Source: Gemmatimonadales bacterium UBA7835 (lineage in GTDB: Bacteria > Gemmatimonadota > Gemmatimonadetes > Longimicrobiales > Gaopeijiaceae). From it: 7,563 bases of DNA. The stretch spans positions 1-7,563 of the forward strand of contig DLTN01000019.1 in assembly GCA_002500925.1 (NCBI GenBank), written 5' to 3'. Each line of letters opens with the position of its first letter. Within the stretch, counting starts at the first letter, position 1. Shown here one piece after another: positions 1 to 6,524 of this stretch. Position numbers and translations under genes: made by a program. Under the pieces are notes generated by a model, which was not told the origin of the DNA, ran no database searches, and saw only the letters and a program-made list of their open reading frames with translations.

Positions 1-2
1 GG

Positions 3-209
3 TGACCCACCGATCGATTCATATTCTTCGATTAGGCCAGGAGCTCGATCCTCTGCCAGTTTCTTGGCACGTGAGATGGCTTCCTGCCCCGGCTCTAGAC
101 CTGAATTTTGAAGGAAGATTCGTTCGAGGAAGGGCGTTACTTTCTCTTGGGTAGGCTCGTCAGGCTCTCCAAAGTTGATGATGAGTACGCCGATTTGATT
201 TGGTTTCAT
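3..209 (-). CDS. hemH: Ferrochelatase (HemH/CpfC), N-terminal 69 codons only
   Basis: This gene is cut by the left edge of the window; only the N-terminus is visible. Ferrochelatase inserts Fe2+ into a porphyrin ring. With a HemQ homologue in the same operon the likely substrate is coproporphyrin III rather than protoporphyrin IX (inference). The visible part opens with MKPNQIGVLIINFGEPDEPT, the first beta strand and N-FG-P motif typical of the family, continues through VTPFLERIF and APGLIEEYESIGGS, and the next two bases (CC) would begin the Pro of the family IGGSP motif. The ATG at 207-209 follows the hemE stop after 11 nt. An AGGGG stretch overlapping the hemE stop lies about 14 nt upstream, so spacing is long and coupling to hemE is plausible. 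The catalytic His and Glu are outside the window. Confidence 0.93.
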   Translation of the reverse strand, partial: MKPNQIGVLIINFGEPDEPTQEKVTPFLERIFLQNSGLEPGQEAISRAKKLAEDRAPGLIEEYESIGGS

Positions 210-220
210 GATGGACTGCT

Positions 221-1276
221 CTACCCCTCGCGATCGGAAGAAAGTCGCTCAGACGTCTCATGAACACGGTCGACTAGGAAGCCAAGCTGATCGGGGTCGG
301 TCGTGCGGTGGATGCCATGGCCAAGATTAAAGATGTGCGCGGCAGCCCCCATACCGGATTCGAGAACTTTATCGATTTCTTGACCGAGCTCATCGCGTGA
401 TGCGAAGAGGGCAGATGGGTCTAGGTTTCCTTGGAGTACCGTAGAGGAGCCGAGCCGAGCGACGGCTTCGTGCAGAGGCCTTGTCCAGTCGACAGCGATA
501 ACGTCTGCGCCGATCTCTGACGCCGCCTCAAGCAGGGCGGATCCTCCATTGGCGAAGTAGATGATTGGCCGGTCGATCTCAGCTTTCACTTCCTGAATGA
601 TATTCTTCATAACTGGCTGGATCCGGGCCCTATACAACTTCTCATCAAGAAGACCCACCCAGGAGTCAAAAAGCATGAGGGCGTCGGCCCCCGCACGCGC
701 CTGAGCACGCAGATAGTGGATCATCGATTTGCCGAGCAAGTTCAGAAGAGCGTCGGAGGCTTCGGGATCACCTCTGAGGAAGCTTCTGGCATCCATAAAG
801 TCCTTGGAGCCACCTCCCTGAACCAGGTAGCAGAACAGTGTGAAGGGTGCACCTGCGAATGCGATCAGCGACCTGTCTTTTGGAAGCTCTGACCGGACTA
901 TGCTAAGAGCGTCCAGAACGAATGGGACACCTTCGTCCGGATCGAGCGGACGAAGACCATCTACGTCCTTCTGGGATCGTATAGGTGACTCGATTATAGG
1001 TCCTGGCGCAAAGCGGATCGGTACACCCATACCTTCAAGCGGAGTCATGATGTCGGCGAAAAGGATCGCTGCGTCCAGCTCGAATCGGTCGATCGGCTGT
1101 AGTGTTATCTGTGCCGCGATTTCGGGTGTTTTTGTGGCCGTCAGAAAATCGACTGTCTTTCTTAGTGCTCTATACTCGGGGAGGTAACGACCAGCTTGAC
1201 GCATCACCCATACTGGGGTGCGTTCCGTCCTTATCCCTCGGGCGGCTTTTTCGAAGAGTGTCTTGCCGTCAGGCAT
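221..1276 (-). CDS. hemE: Uroporphyrinogen decarboxylase (HemE)
   Basis: Cytoplasmic enzyme that removes the four acetate carboxyls of uroporphyrinogen III to give coproporphyrinogen III. The 351-aa length is normal for the family. Visible signatures are PVWVMRQAGRYLPEYR (residues 21-36, with R26 and R30 matching substrate-binding R37 and R41 of the human enzyme), LFADIMTPL with D75 (human catalytic D86), AGAPFTLFCY with Y150 (human Y164), FDSW with S205 (human S219), and NLGHGIH with H320 (human H339). The spacing between these residues agrees with the family. The ATG at 1274-1276 sits in an 8-nt overlap with the end of hemL and has the best Shine-Dalgarno of the window, AGGAGG 5 nt upstream. 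Its product is the branch point for the coproporphyrin and protoporphyrin routes. No unusual features seen. Confidence 0.98.
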   Translation of the reverse strand: MPDGKTLFEKAARGIRTERTPVWVMRQAGRYLPEYRALRKTVDFLTATKTPEIAAQITLQPIDRFELDAAILFADIMTPLEGMGVPIRFAPGPIIESPIRSQKDVDGLRPLDPDEGVPFVLDALSIVRSELPKDRSLIAFAGAPFTLFCYLVQGGGSKDFMDARSFLRGDPEASDALLNLLGKSMIHYLRAQARAGADALMLFDSWVGLLDEKLYRARIQPVMKNIIQEVKAEIDRPIIYFANGGSALLEAASEIGADVIAVDWTRPLHEAVARLGSSTVLQGNLDPSALFASRDELGQEIDKVLESGMGAAAHIFNLGHGIHRTTDPDQLGFLVDRVHETSERLSSDREG

Positions 1277-2561
1277 CGAGTCCTCCTGCGAGAATGTCCT
1301 TTGCAGATGTCAGTGTACGATCGATGTCAGTGGTTGAGTGCGCGGTTGACCAAAACCAAGCTTCAAAGCGGCTGGGTGGGAGATGGATATCGCGTTGGAG
1401 CATTCCGTGAAAAAACCTGTTGAAAGCTTGTGAGTCGGTGGCTGCGGACGACTGCCAATCTGTGACCGGTGTCTCAGAGAAAAACGGGCAGCCCATACCC
1501 CCTGAGGACTGCCACCTTATGGGTACGCCGTATTCGCGCCCGAGTGCCTCAAGTCCAAGACCGAGCGTCCTGCCTGTCCCTTCAAGCTCGGAAAAGATAT
1601 CTGGATTTGACTCTAGGATGCCGAGGGTTGTGCGACCCGCTGCCACGGCGAGAGGATTTCCAGATAAGGTCCCTGCCTGATAGACCTGCCCGTCAGGCGC
1701 GATCATTCGCATGAGGTCTTCCCGCCCTCCATATGCGCCGACCGGAAGACCTCCCCCAATAACTTTGCCCAGTGTCGTTAGGTCGGGTCGGACATTGTAG
1801 CGCTCCTGTGCTCCTCCCAGCGCTACCCGGAATCCGGTCATGACCTCATCGAATACGAGAAGCGCACCATAATCATCGCAGATGGTTCGCAGACCCTCTA
1901 GGAATCCTGGTTCAGGTGGAATGCATCCCATGTTGCCGCACACCGGCTCGGTGATCACAGCGGCGATTTGGTCTCCTTGGGCTTCGAAGTGACTGGCCAC
2001 GGAGTCGAGATCATTGAAATTTGCTACGAGTGTATGGGATGCGGTTGACTCTGGTACCCCTGGGCTCGATGGGACACCGAGTGTCGCGGCACCGGAGCCA
2101 GCCTCGACAAGGAACATGTCTCCATGGCCATGATAAGCCCCCCGAAATTTGATGATACCTGCCCGTCCAGTTGCAGCTCGGGCCAGCCGCATAGCACTCA
2201 TCGTCGCTTCTGTACCCGAGTTCACAAGCCGCACTACTTCGATTGAAGGAACCAGGCGGACTATCATCTCAGCCAGCTCAGCTTCTCCTTCGGTTGGTGT
2301 GCCGAACGACGTCCCCAGCAGAGCAGCTTCGCTGATGGCCTTTGTGACGCTAGGGTGCGAATGACCCAGGATGGCGACACCCCATGATCCGATGTAGTCG
2401 AGCAGGACTCGTCCGTCGACGTCCTCTAGAGTGGCGCCTCTGGCTGCGCGAATGAAGCGGGGGGTGCCCCCTACTGATTTGAAGGCTCGGACGGGACTGT
2501 TTACTCCTCCTGGCATGACAGCCATTGACCTTGCGAGGAGTTCGTCGTGGATGGAGCTCAC
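1269..2561 (-). CDS. hemL: Glutamate-1-semialdehyde 2,1-aminomutase (HemL)
   Basis: PLP enzyme converting glutamate-1-semialdehyde, the product of HemA, to 5-aminolevulinate. The 430-aa length is normal. Motifs in order: PGGVNSPVRAF (17-27), DYIGSWG (55-61), SFGTPTE (85-91), VNSGTEATMSA (113-123, PLP phosphate loop), FRGAYHGHGD (139-148), LLVFDEVMTGFR (234-245, with D238 for the pyridine nitrogen), LGKVIGGGLPVGAYGG (264-279, with the Schiff-base Lys K266, equivalent to E. coli K265) and QAGTLSGNPLA (295-305). The start is GTG at 2559-2561 in a GTGA overlap with the hemD stop; it gives the expected short leader before PGGVNSPV. Oddities: GSWGVAILGH where most homologues have GSWGPxILGH, EPVCGNMG for the usual EPVAGNMG, and a divergent C-terminal part (GGMGCPFF around the usual GSMFTLFF position, FEAWFWSTAH for the usual FEAGFxSxAH). 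Confidence 0.97.
   Translation of the reverse strand: MSSIHDELLARSMAVMPGGVNSPVRAFKSVGGTPRFIRAARGATLEDVDGRVLLDYIGSWGVAILGHSHPSVTKAISEAALLGTSFGTPTEGEAELAEMIVRLVPSIEVVRLVNSGTEATMSAMRLARAATGRAGIIKFRGAYHGHGDMFLVEAGSGAATLGVPSSPGVPESTASHTLVANFNDLDSVASHFEAQGDQIAAVITEPVCGNMGCIPPEPGFLEGLRTICDDYGALLVFDEVMTGFRVALGGAQERYNVRPDLTTLGKVIGGGLPVGAYGGREDLMRMIAPDGQVYQAGTLSGNPLAVAAGRTTLGILESNPDIFSELEGTGRTLGLGLEALGREYGVPIRWQSSGGMGCPFFSETPVTDWQSSAATDSQAFNRFFHGMLQRDIHLPPSRFEAWFWSTAHSTTDIDRTLTSAKDILAGGLDA
1281..1287 (-). promoter_or_regulatory. Strong Shine-Dalgarno for hemE
   Basis: On the minus strand the sequence reads AGGAGGA, four bases before the hemE ATG and inside the last codons of hemL. It is a near-perfect anti-16S match and confirms the hemE start. 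Other starts in the operon have weaker or poorly spaced sites, so hemE probably gets efficient independent initiation (inference). Confidence 0.85.
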
Positions 2562-3337
2562 CGTTCGTGTTCTCTCATGGGAGTGGATATGGATGAAGAG
2601 ACAGTAGCCTCAACTAGGCCCGCGAACGTTGCTGGGTTTGCCACACTTACTGCGTTTTTCAGAGCGCCGTGCGCTACGAGAGCATCGCGTGTTGTCGCTC
2701 CTATAGCGACGACACTGCAATGCTGAAGCACCTTTGACCAGCCATCGTCCATCGCATTCGCCATGGTCTCTACGGCTGACGGACTCGCGAACGTTACGAC
2801 ATCAACACCAGTGGTAAGATCGTTGAGTATGCGGGTAGGATCCATTGAGAGCGTTTTTGTTTCATAAGCTTCGACCCGGGTAACTTCGGCGCCTGCGGCC
2901 TCAAGACTGTTCTGCAATGTCGGGGCTGCCAAGTTCCCGGCTGGGAAGAGGACGGATACACCAGCCAAGGGATAGGATTTTTTGATTTCTTTAGCGAGAT
3001 CCGCACTGCCGCCGACGCCAATTACATCGGTCCGCCATTGACGCTTGCTGAGTGCCTCAGCGGTTCTGCTTCCGACGGCTGCGACTCGTATTCCTGTGGG
3101 CTGAACAGGTATCATGCTGAGAACTGATGTGACACTGTGCTGACTTGTAAAGACGATCCAGTTGTAGGACTCGATCGATCCCAGTGCGGTCTTGAGCACA
3201 TCGGGATCGGAGGTGCCCTTTATCTCGATAGTAGGCCAATGCACTACTTCGGCACCCTCCGCAGCTAATAGGGGTGCTAGAGACCTATCGTCTATCGAGC
3301 GAGTTACCGCAACGACTTTACCCGATAAGCGTGTCAT
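2558..3337 (-). CDS. hemD: Uroporphyrinogen-III synthase (HemD)
   Basis: Cyclises hydroxymethylbilane with inversion of ring D to give uroporphyrinogen III. The family is poorly conserved, so the call rests on its scattered signatures and on position directly after hemC. From the chosen start the protein is 259 aa, the normal size. Visible elements are KVVAVTR near the N-terminus, WIVFTSQHSV, AAVGSRTAEAL, VLFPAGNLA, LEAAGAEVTRVEAYET, DVVTFASPSAVETM, VVAIGATTRDAL and NPATFAGLVEA, consistent with two alternating alpha/beta domains. I start at the ATG 3335-3337, which overlaps the hemC stop as ATGA and has GAAGAAGG 3 nt upstream. A longer frame opens at 3370 but would add 11 residues (GWHSTSGRRT region) unlike the family and overlap hemC by 37 nt. 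Confidence 0.93.
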   Translation of the reverse strand: MTRLSGKVVAVTRSIDDRSLAPLLAAEGAEVVHWPTIEIKGTSDPDVLKTALGSIESYNWIVFTSQHSVTSVLSMIPVQPTGIRVAAVGSRTAEALSKRQWRTDVIGVGGSADLAKEIKKSYPLAGVSVLFPAGNLAAPTLQNSLEAAGAEVTRVEAYETKTLSMDPTRILNDLTTGVDVVTFASPSAVETMANAMDDGWSKVLQHCSVVAIGATTRDALVAHGALKNAVSVANPATFAGLVEATVSSSISTPMREHER

Positions 3338-4314
3338 TGTCCTTCTTCCCGAGGTGGAATGCCAGCCCAAAGGGTGTCGGCTAGTGTGTTGACACCCAGG
3401 GAAGACGCGATTTCTTCCGCTATCGCGTTTCCGAGCCCTTCGGGGTCGGCGAGGTTTCCTTCTAGCTCGTTCCGGATTAGCCCTTGAGGTGTTGCAACTG
3501 CTGAATGAAGAACCACCGAGACGTCTTCAGGAGCATCTGTCTCTAGCTGACTTAACGCCGCATGAACGCCAAGTGGCGCCTGGCAGCCGGCCTGCAGCTT
3601 TCGGAGAACTGCGCGCTCCGCGCGAACGGCTGCGTGAGAGACCGGGTGATCGAGCAAGACGATTTTGTCGCAAACCAGGGTATCGCTCGTTCGGCATTGA
3701 AGCGCTAGTGCTCCTTGGCCTGCAGCGGGTACCAAATCTGCGGGGTCAAAGATTAGATCTGCACGATCGAGCATTCCAAGTCGGGAAAGCCCAGCTGCGG
3801 CCAGTACTGCCCCATCGAAGTGCCCGTCGTCTACAGCAGCAACTCGAGTAGGGACATTGCCCCGCTGGTCCACCACCGTCCAATTAGGTCGCAAAACGGC
3901 GAGGATTCCTCTGCGACGAGGACTCGATGTCCCAACGCGGAAGGGAGAGTCCAGAGCTGATGAGTCTGCACTAACTGCTCCTGGCGTGTTTCCGCTGGTG
4001 ACTACCACGTCCCTAGGGTCCTCGCGTTCCGGAACTGCAACGATCGAGAGGCCATCCGGGAGGCGCGTTGCTAGGTCTTTGCAAGAGTGGACGGCGACAT
4101 CGATGTCATTGTTCAGCAGCGCGGACTCAATCTCCTTGGTGAAGAAAGAGGAGCCTAGGTGCGGACCGAGCGGTGCGTCACGGATGCGATCTCCCAAGGT
4201 TGTGATTTCGACAATCGTGGTTTCGACATCCAATGACGCTAGCGCCGATGAAACCCATTCAGCTTGAGCGAGTGCGAGCCGGGAGTTACGGGTCCCAATC
4301 CTTATTGAGGACAC
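3334..4314 (-). CDS. hemC: Hydroxymethylbilane synthase / porphobilinogen deaminase (HemC)
   Basis: Polymerises four porphobilinogens into hydroxymethylbilane on a covalent dipyrromethane cofactor. At 326 aa it is slightly longer than the usual roughly 310. Motifs: RIGTRNSRLALAQAEWV (5-21), HSCKD (76-80) with catalytic D80, VPEREDPRD (94-102), VGTSSPRRR (127-135), DQRGNVPTR (149-157), AAAGLSRLG (172-180), PAAGQGAL (196-203) and AGCQAPLG (242-249), whose C244 corresponds to the cofactor-attachment Cys (C242 in E. coli). The start is GTG at 4312-4314, 9 nt after the hemA stop; it places the RIGTRNS strand at the proper distance. GAAGGA lies about 13 nt upstream, so initiation may depend on coupling. 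Oddity: the active-site loop that usually reads GGKGLF is LGSSFF (53-58), so the loop Lys is absent, and the usual HSLKDxPT is HSCKDLAT. Confidence 0.97.
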   Translation of the reverse strand: MSSIRIGTRNSRLALAQAEWVSSALASLDVETTIVEITTLGDRIRDAPLGPHLGSSFFTKEIESALLNNDIDVAVHSCKDLATRLPDGLSIVAVPEREDPRDVVVTSGNTPGAVSADSSALDSPFRVGTSSPRRRGILAVLRPNWTVVDQRGNVPTRVAAVDDGHFDGAVLAAAGLSRLGMLDRADLIFDPADLVPAAGQGALALQCRTSDTLVCDKIVLLDHPVSHAAVRAERAVLRKLQAGCQAPLGVHAALSQLETDAPEDVSVVLHSAVATPQGLIRNELEGNLADPEGLGNAIAEEIASSLGVNTLADTLWAGIPPREEGQ

Positions 4315-4323
4315 GGGTGTTCG

Positions 4324-5796
4324 TCAGTCCTTCGCACGCCGAGATGCGGTTTCTCCCATCTCATCAGGGGAGGAGTCAAGAAGTTCCAGGCCACTATCGT
4401 TGGAAACGTTTTCTGACGGCAGTTCGATCTCGGGCTGGCGGAGCAGGGCACGAGCTATAGCACCAGCAATGAGGCGAACGTCTTTTCGTTCTCCGTCACT
4501 CCGGCCGCGAGTAAGGCGTTCCGCTTCATCATAGGCCAATTCGAGGAGCTGACATGAGTGTGCGGAGCGGAGGAGTTTTTGGCCTTCGTCAGTCGAAAGA
4601 TCGGCGGAGCGGAGGGCCACTGTTGGTTGGTGAAGGAGGGTACGGGCGAGAGATCGGGCGATTAGAAGGATCTCTTCTTTCTCGGTGTCACTCTTACCGC
4701 GGGTCACCCGTTCCGCTTCATCATTAGCCAGCTTGAGTACATGACTCCGAAGTGCCGTGAGGACTTCGACGCTGTCGCGCGACCTGAACCACTCTTCAAA
4801 ATGGTTGACACCTTCTAGCACAATCGCCTCGGCCTTGGGCGTTTGTTCCAGCCTTGCTGCTTTAGCTGACTCGACCTGTTTCGCCACAGCATCGAGGTCG
4901 AATACTCGGACGCCCGGGAGTTTTGCGACATCGGGATGAACGTTGCGCGGATGTGCTAGATCAATAAACCAGAGTGGCTTCTCCTTCCGAGAGGACAAGA
5001 CGGACTCAGGGGTGATTAGGTGATGTGAATCACCTGCTGCACCGACGACGAGATCCGCCTTAGCGATCTCCACAGCAAGTTCGGAGAGTGGCACGGCTGT
5101 GGCCCCTAGTGAAGAGGCTACTGCATGTGCTGTCTCAAGCGTGCGGTTAGCTATGACGATCCTGCCGACGCCCCGCTTGGCTAGCAGGCGGCCGACAAGT
5201 GAACCAGTATCACCGGCCCCAACGATTAGTACAGATGCTCGGTCTAGGTCGGGTATCTCTGAGTACACTAGCTTTAAGCTGGCTCCCGCCAGAGAGGCTG
5301 CGCCGTGCCCGATTTTCGTCTCGGAACGAACTCGTTTTCCCGTTAACAGCGCTACTTCGAACAGTCGATGCAGCACGGTACCTTTAGCGAGCGAGCCCCT
5401 GGGATCGTGGGCGGCGCTCCGCACCTGGCCGAGAATCTGAGCTTCCCCATGGACGACTGAGTCTAGGCCCGCAGATACTCTCAGCAGGTGCTGAATCGCC
5501 TCTCGACCCTGAAGCTGAAACGTATTGTTGCTAAGGTCGGTTCGGTCGAAGCCGGTTTGCATGGCCACTAAGCGATTTAGGGTCTGGGCTGCTCGAACCG
5601 GTCGATCAGATACACCGTAAAGTTCTAGGCGCCCGCATGTAACGAGTGGTAGAGCTTCAATGAGTAGGTCGCTCCGCAGAAGCACTGGCGTAAGAGCGTC
5701 GAGGATCTCAGACGGTTCTAGGTGGAGGTGTTCCCTGGCTTCGGCCGACGCGACTGCGTGACTCGTGCCAACAACGAAGACCCCCGGAGCCGACAT
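4324..5796 (-). CDS. hemA: Glutamyl-tRNA reductase (HemA) with duplicated C-terminal unit
   Basis: NADPH-dependent reduction of glutamyl-tRNA(Glu) to glutamate-1-semialdehyde, the committed step. From the chosen ATG it is 490 aa, against about 410-430 for the family. Catalytic domain: VVGTSH near the N-terminus, VTCGRLELYG with nucleophile C54, and QHLLRVSAGLDSVVHGEAQI with H103. NADPH domain: VLIVGAGDTG (G193-A-G195), VIANRT and FIDLAHPRNVHP. Dimerisation domain: from about residue 310. The extra length is a tandem copy of a 62-residue helical unit: residues 351-412 and 415-476 match at 31 of 62 positions without gaps, followed by a 14-residue tail. Copy 1 keeps the family LLHQPTVALR motif; copy 2 has LLRQPEIELP. 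The Asn that usually follows the catalytic Cys (TCNR) is Gly. The ATG at 5794-5796 lies 2 nt after the hemQ stop. A GTG at 5830-5832 would add 12 unconserved residues and overlap hemQ by 34 nt. Confidence 0.96.
   Translation of the reverse strand: MSAPGVFVVGTSHAVASAEAREHLHLEPSEILDALTPVLLRSDLLIEALPLVTCGRLELYGVSDRPVRAAQTLNRLVAMQTGFDRTDLSNNTFQLQGREAIQHLLRVSAGLDSVVHGEAQILGQVRSAAHDPRGSLAKGTVLHRLFEVALLTGKRVRSETKIGHGAASLAGASLKLVYSEIPDLDRASVLIVGAGDTGSLVGRLLAKRGVGRIVIANRTLETAHAVASSLGATAVPLSELAVEIAKADLVVGAAGDSHHLITPESVLSSRKEKPLWFIDLAHPRNVHPDVAKLPGVRVFDLDAVAKQVESAKAARLEQTPKAEAIVLEGVNHFEEWFRSRDSVEVLTALRSHVLKLANDEAERVTRGKSDTEKEEILLIARSLARTLLHQPTVALRSADLSTDEGQKLLRSAHSCQLLELAYDEAERLTRGRSDGERKDVRLIAGAIARALLRQPEIELPSENVSNDSGLELLDSSPDEMGETASRRAKD
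4369..4554 (-). repeat. HemA internal repeat, copy 2 (extra)
   Basis: This segment encodes HemA residues 415-476, with core DEAERLTRGRSD, LIAGAIARALLRQPEIELP, a Ser/Asn/Asp stretch and LLDSS. It aligns without gaps to copy 1 with 31 of 62 identities and mostly conservative replacements. The Thr of the PT motif is Glu here and the final Arg of VALR is Pro, so the copy has drifted from the family consensus. The frame is open and the helical heptad-like pattern is kept, which argues that it is a functional segment. The shared exact 16-base stretch lies at 4517-4532. Confidence 0.9.
4561..4746 (-). repeat. HemA internal repeat, copy 1
   Basis: This segment encodes residues 351-412 of HemA (490-aa numbering), the end of the ordinary dimerisation domain. 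Its core reads DEAERVTRGKSD, LIARSLARTLLHQPTVALR, then a Ser/Asp stretch and LLRSA. The LLHQPTVALR motif is what normally closes a glutamyl-tRNA reductase, so this copy appears to be the ancestral one. The period to copy 2 is 192 bp (64 codons, including a 2-residue linker). At DNA level the two copies share an exact 16-base stretch, at 4709-4724 here. Confidence 0.9.
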
Positions 5797-5798
5797 AT

Positions 5799-6524
5799 TT
5801 AGCCTGTTACCCCCGCGACTATATCTGCCCACGTTGCTATGTCTGTGAGCACTCCCGTGTGCAGTGGTGTGTCCTCCTTGGTATAGCGACGCGCTTCGGT
5901 ATCGCGGAGATCGTACACGAGCTTCGAGAACATTTCGAGATCGTCGGTCTCATATGTGACGACGAACTCTTGGTCCTGAAGACCGAAAGAATAGAGAAGC
6001 AATTGTTTGATTTCTCGGTATTGCTTTCCGATTCGGATGTGCTCGTTCATCATCCCTTGACGAGTTTCGCGTCCGAAGAGGTACCAGTCCGCTGTCTTAG
6101 TGAAAGGGTACATGACTAGGTAAGGCTGTCGAGCGTTGTCGTCGTACGGATCGATCTCTTGGGCTGACTTGGCACGGCTGTACTGGGATGGTCGAGTCAT
6201 GCCCCAGAGCACATCCGACGGCTGAAAGTAGGCGCGGTAGAGGTTCTCGGAGGCTGCTCGTTGTTTAAAGAATACTCCGGGCTTCGCCGGGTCACCCGCA
6301 TCCGCTGTGCTCCAGACTAGGACTTCGCTGGAGGTCTCGATCCCTTGAGTCACGTACAGGTGTGCGCGGTCCGCAGAGTCTTGAAGCAACTCGAACCATG
6401 CTCTTGCCGCTACCGAACGGGCTTTGGGTTCGAGAGCCCAAAAGGCCGCTGTGCAATGATAGGTGACGAAGTGCCCGAGGATTGGGGTTTCTTCTTCGTC
6501 ATTCATGCTTGTGGTCTCATTCAT
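5799..6524 (-). CDS. hemQ: Coproheme decarboxylase, chlorite-dismutase family (HemQ/ChdC)
   Basis: Likely performs the last step of the coproporphyrin-dependent route: oxidative decarboxylation of coproheme propionates 2 and 4 to yield haem b. The 241-aa length fits the family. Residues 135-143 (YLVMYPFTK) place Y139 and K143 with the same spacing as S. aureus Y145 and K149, the catalytic Tyr and nearby Lys. MMNEHIRIGK (158-167) provides H162, the expected proximal haem ligand. YSFGLQDQEFVVTYETD (178-194) and DLRDTEARRYTKEDTP (205-220) are further family signatures. No signal peptide or membrane segment, so cytoplasmic. I take ATG 6522-6524, 50 nt after hemB, with only a weak GAAGAA upstream; a second ATG at 6504-6506 (M7) is possible and would remove an acidic, unconserved leader. 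The stop lies 2 nt before hemA. A true chlorite dismutase role is unlikely given the haem operon context. Confidence 0.94.
   Translation of the reverse strand: MNETTSMNDEEETPILGHFVTYHCTAAFWALEPKARSVAARAWFELLQDSADRAHLYVTQGIETSSEVLVWSTADAGDPAKPGVFFKQRAASENLYRAYFQPSDVLWGMTRPSQYSRAKSAQEIDPYDDNARQPYLVMYPFTKTADWYLFGRETRQGMMNEHIRIGKQYREIKQLLLYSFGLQDQEFVVTYETDDLEMFSKLVYDLRDTEARRYTKEDTPLHTGVLTDIATWADIVAGVTG

Noticed and set aside
840..1187. Plus-strand open frame of 115 aa opposite hemE
   Set aside because: It lies wholly antisense to a well-conserved hemE, has Ser/Arg-rich low-information content and no recognisable motif. It is a shadow of the coding strand.
3338..3370. Upstream start for hemD at 3370
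   Set aside because: It would overlap hemC by 37 nt and add 11 residues unlike the family. The ATG at 3337 has an ATGA overlap with hemC and a GAAGAAGG just upstream.
3489..4267. Plus-strand open frames of 120 and 136 aa opposite hemC
   Set aside because: Both are antisense to hemC, whose motifs are intact throughout. Their Arg/Leu/Ser-rich compositions are typical of reversed coding sequence.
4369..4746. HemA repeat as an assembly or sequencing artefact
   Set aside because: The two copies are only about 50% identical in protein and differ at many bases, with the frame kept open. A collapsed or duplicated read error would give near-identical copies.
5797..5832. GTG start for hemA at 5832
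   Set aside because: It would overlap hemQ by 34 nt and add 12 basic, unconserved residues before the family start. The ATG at 5796 fits the first beta strand better.
5799..6524. HemQ homologue as a perchlorate-respiration chlorite dismutase
   Set aside because: The protein has the HemQ Tyr and Lys pattern (YPFTK), I see no clear counterpart of the distal Arg of true chlorite dismutases, and the gene sits inside a haem biosynthesis operon.
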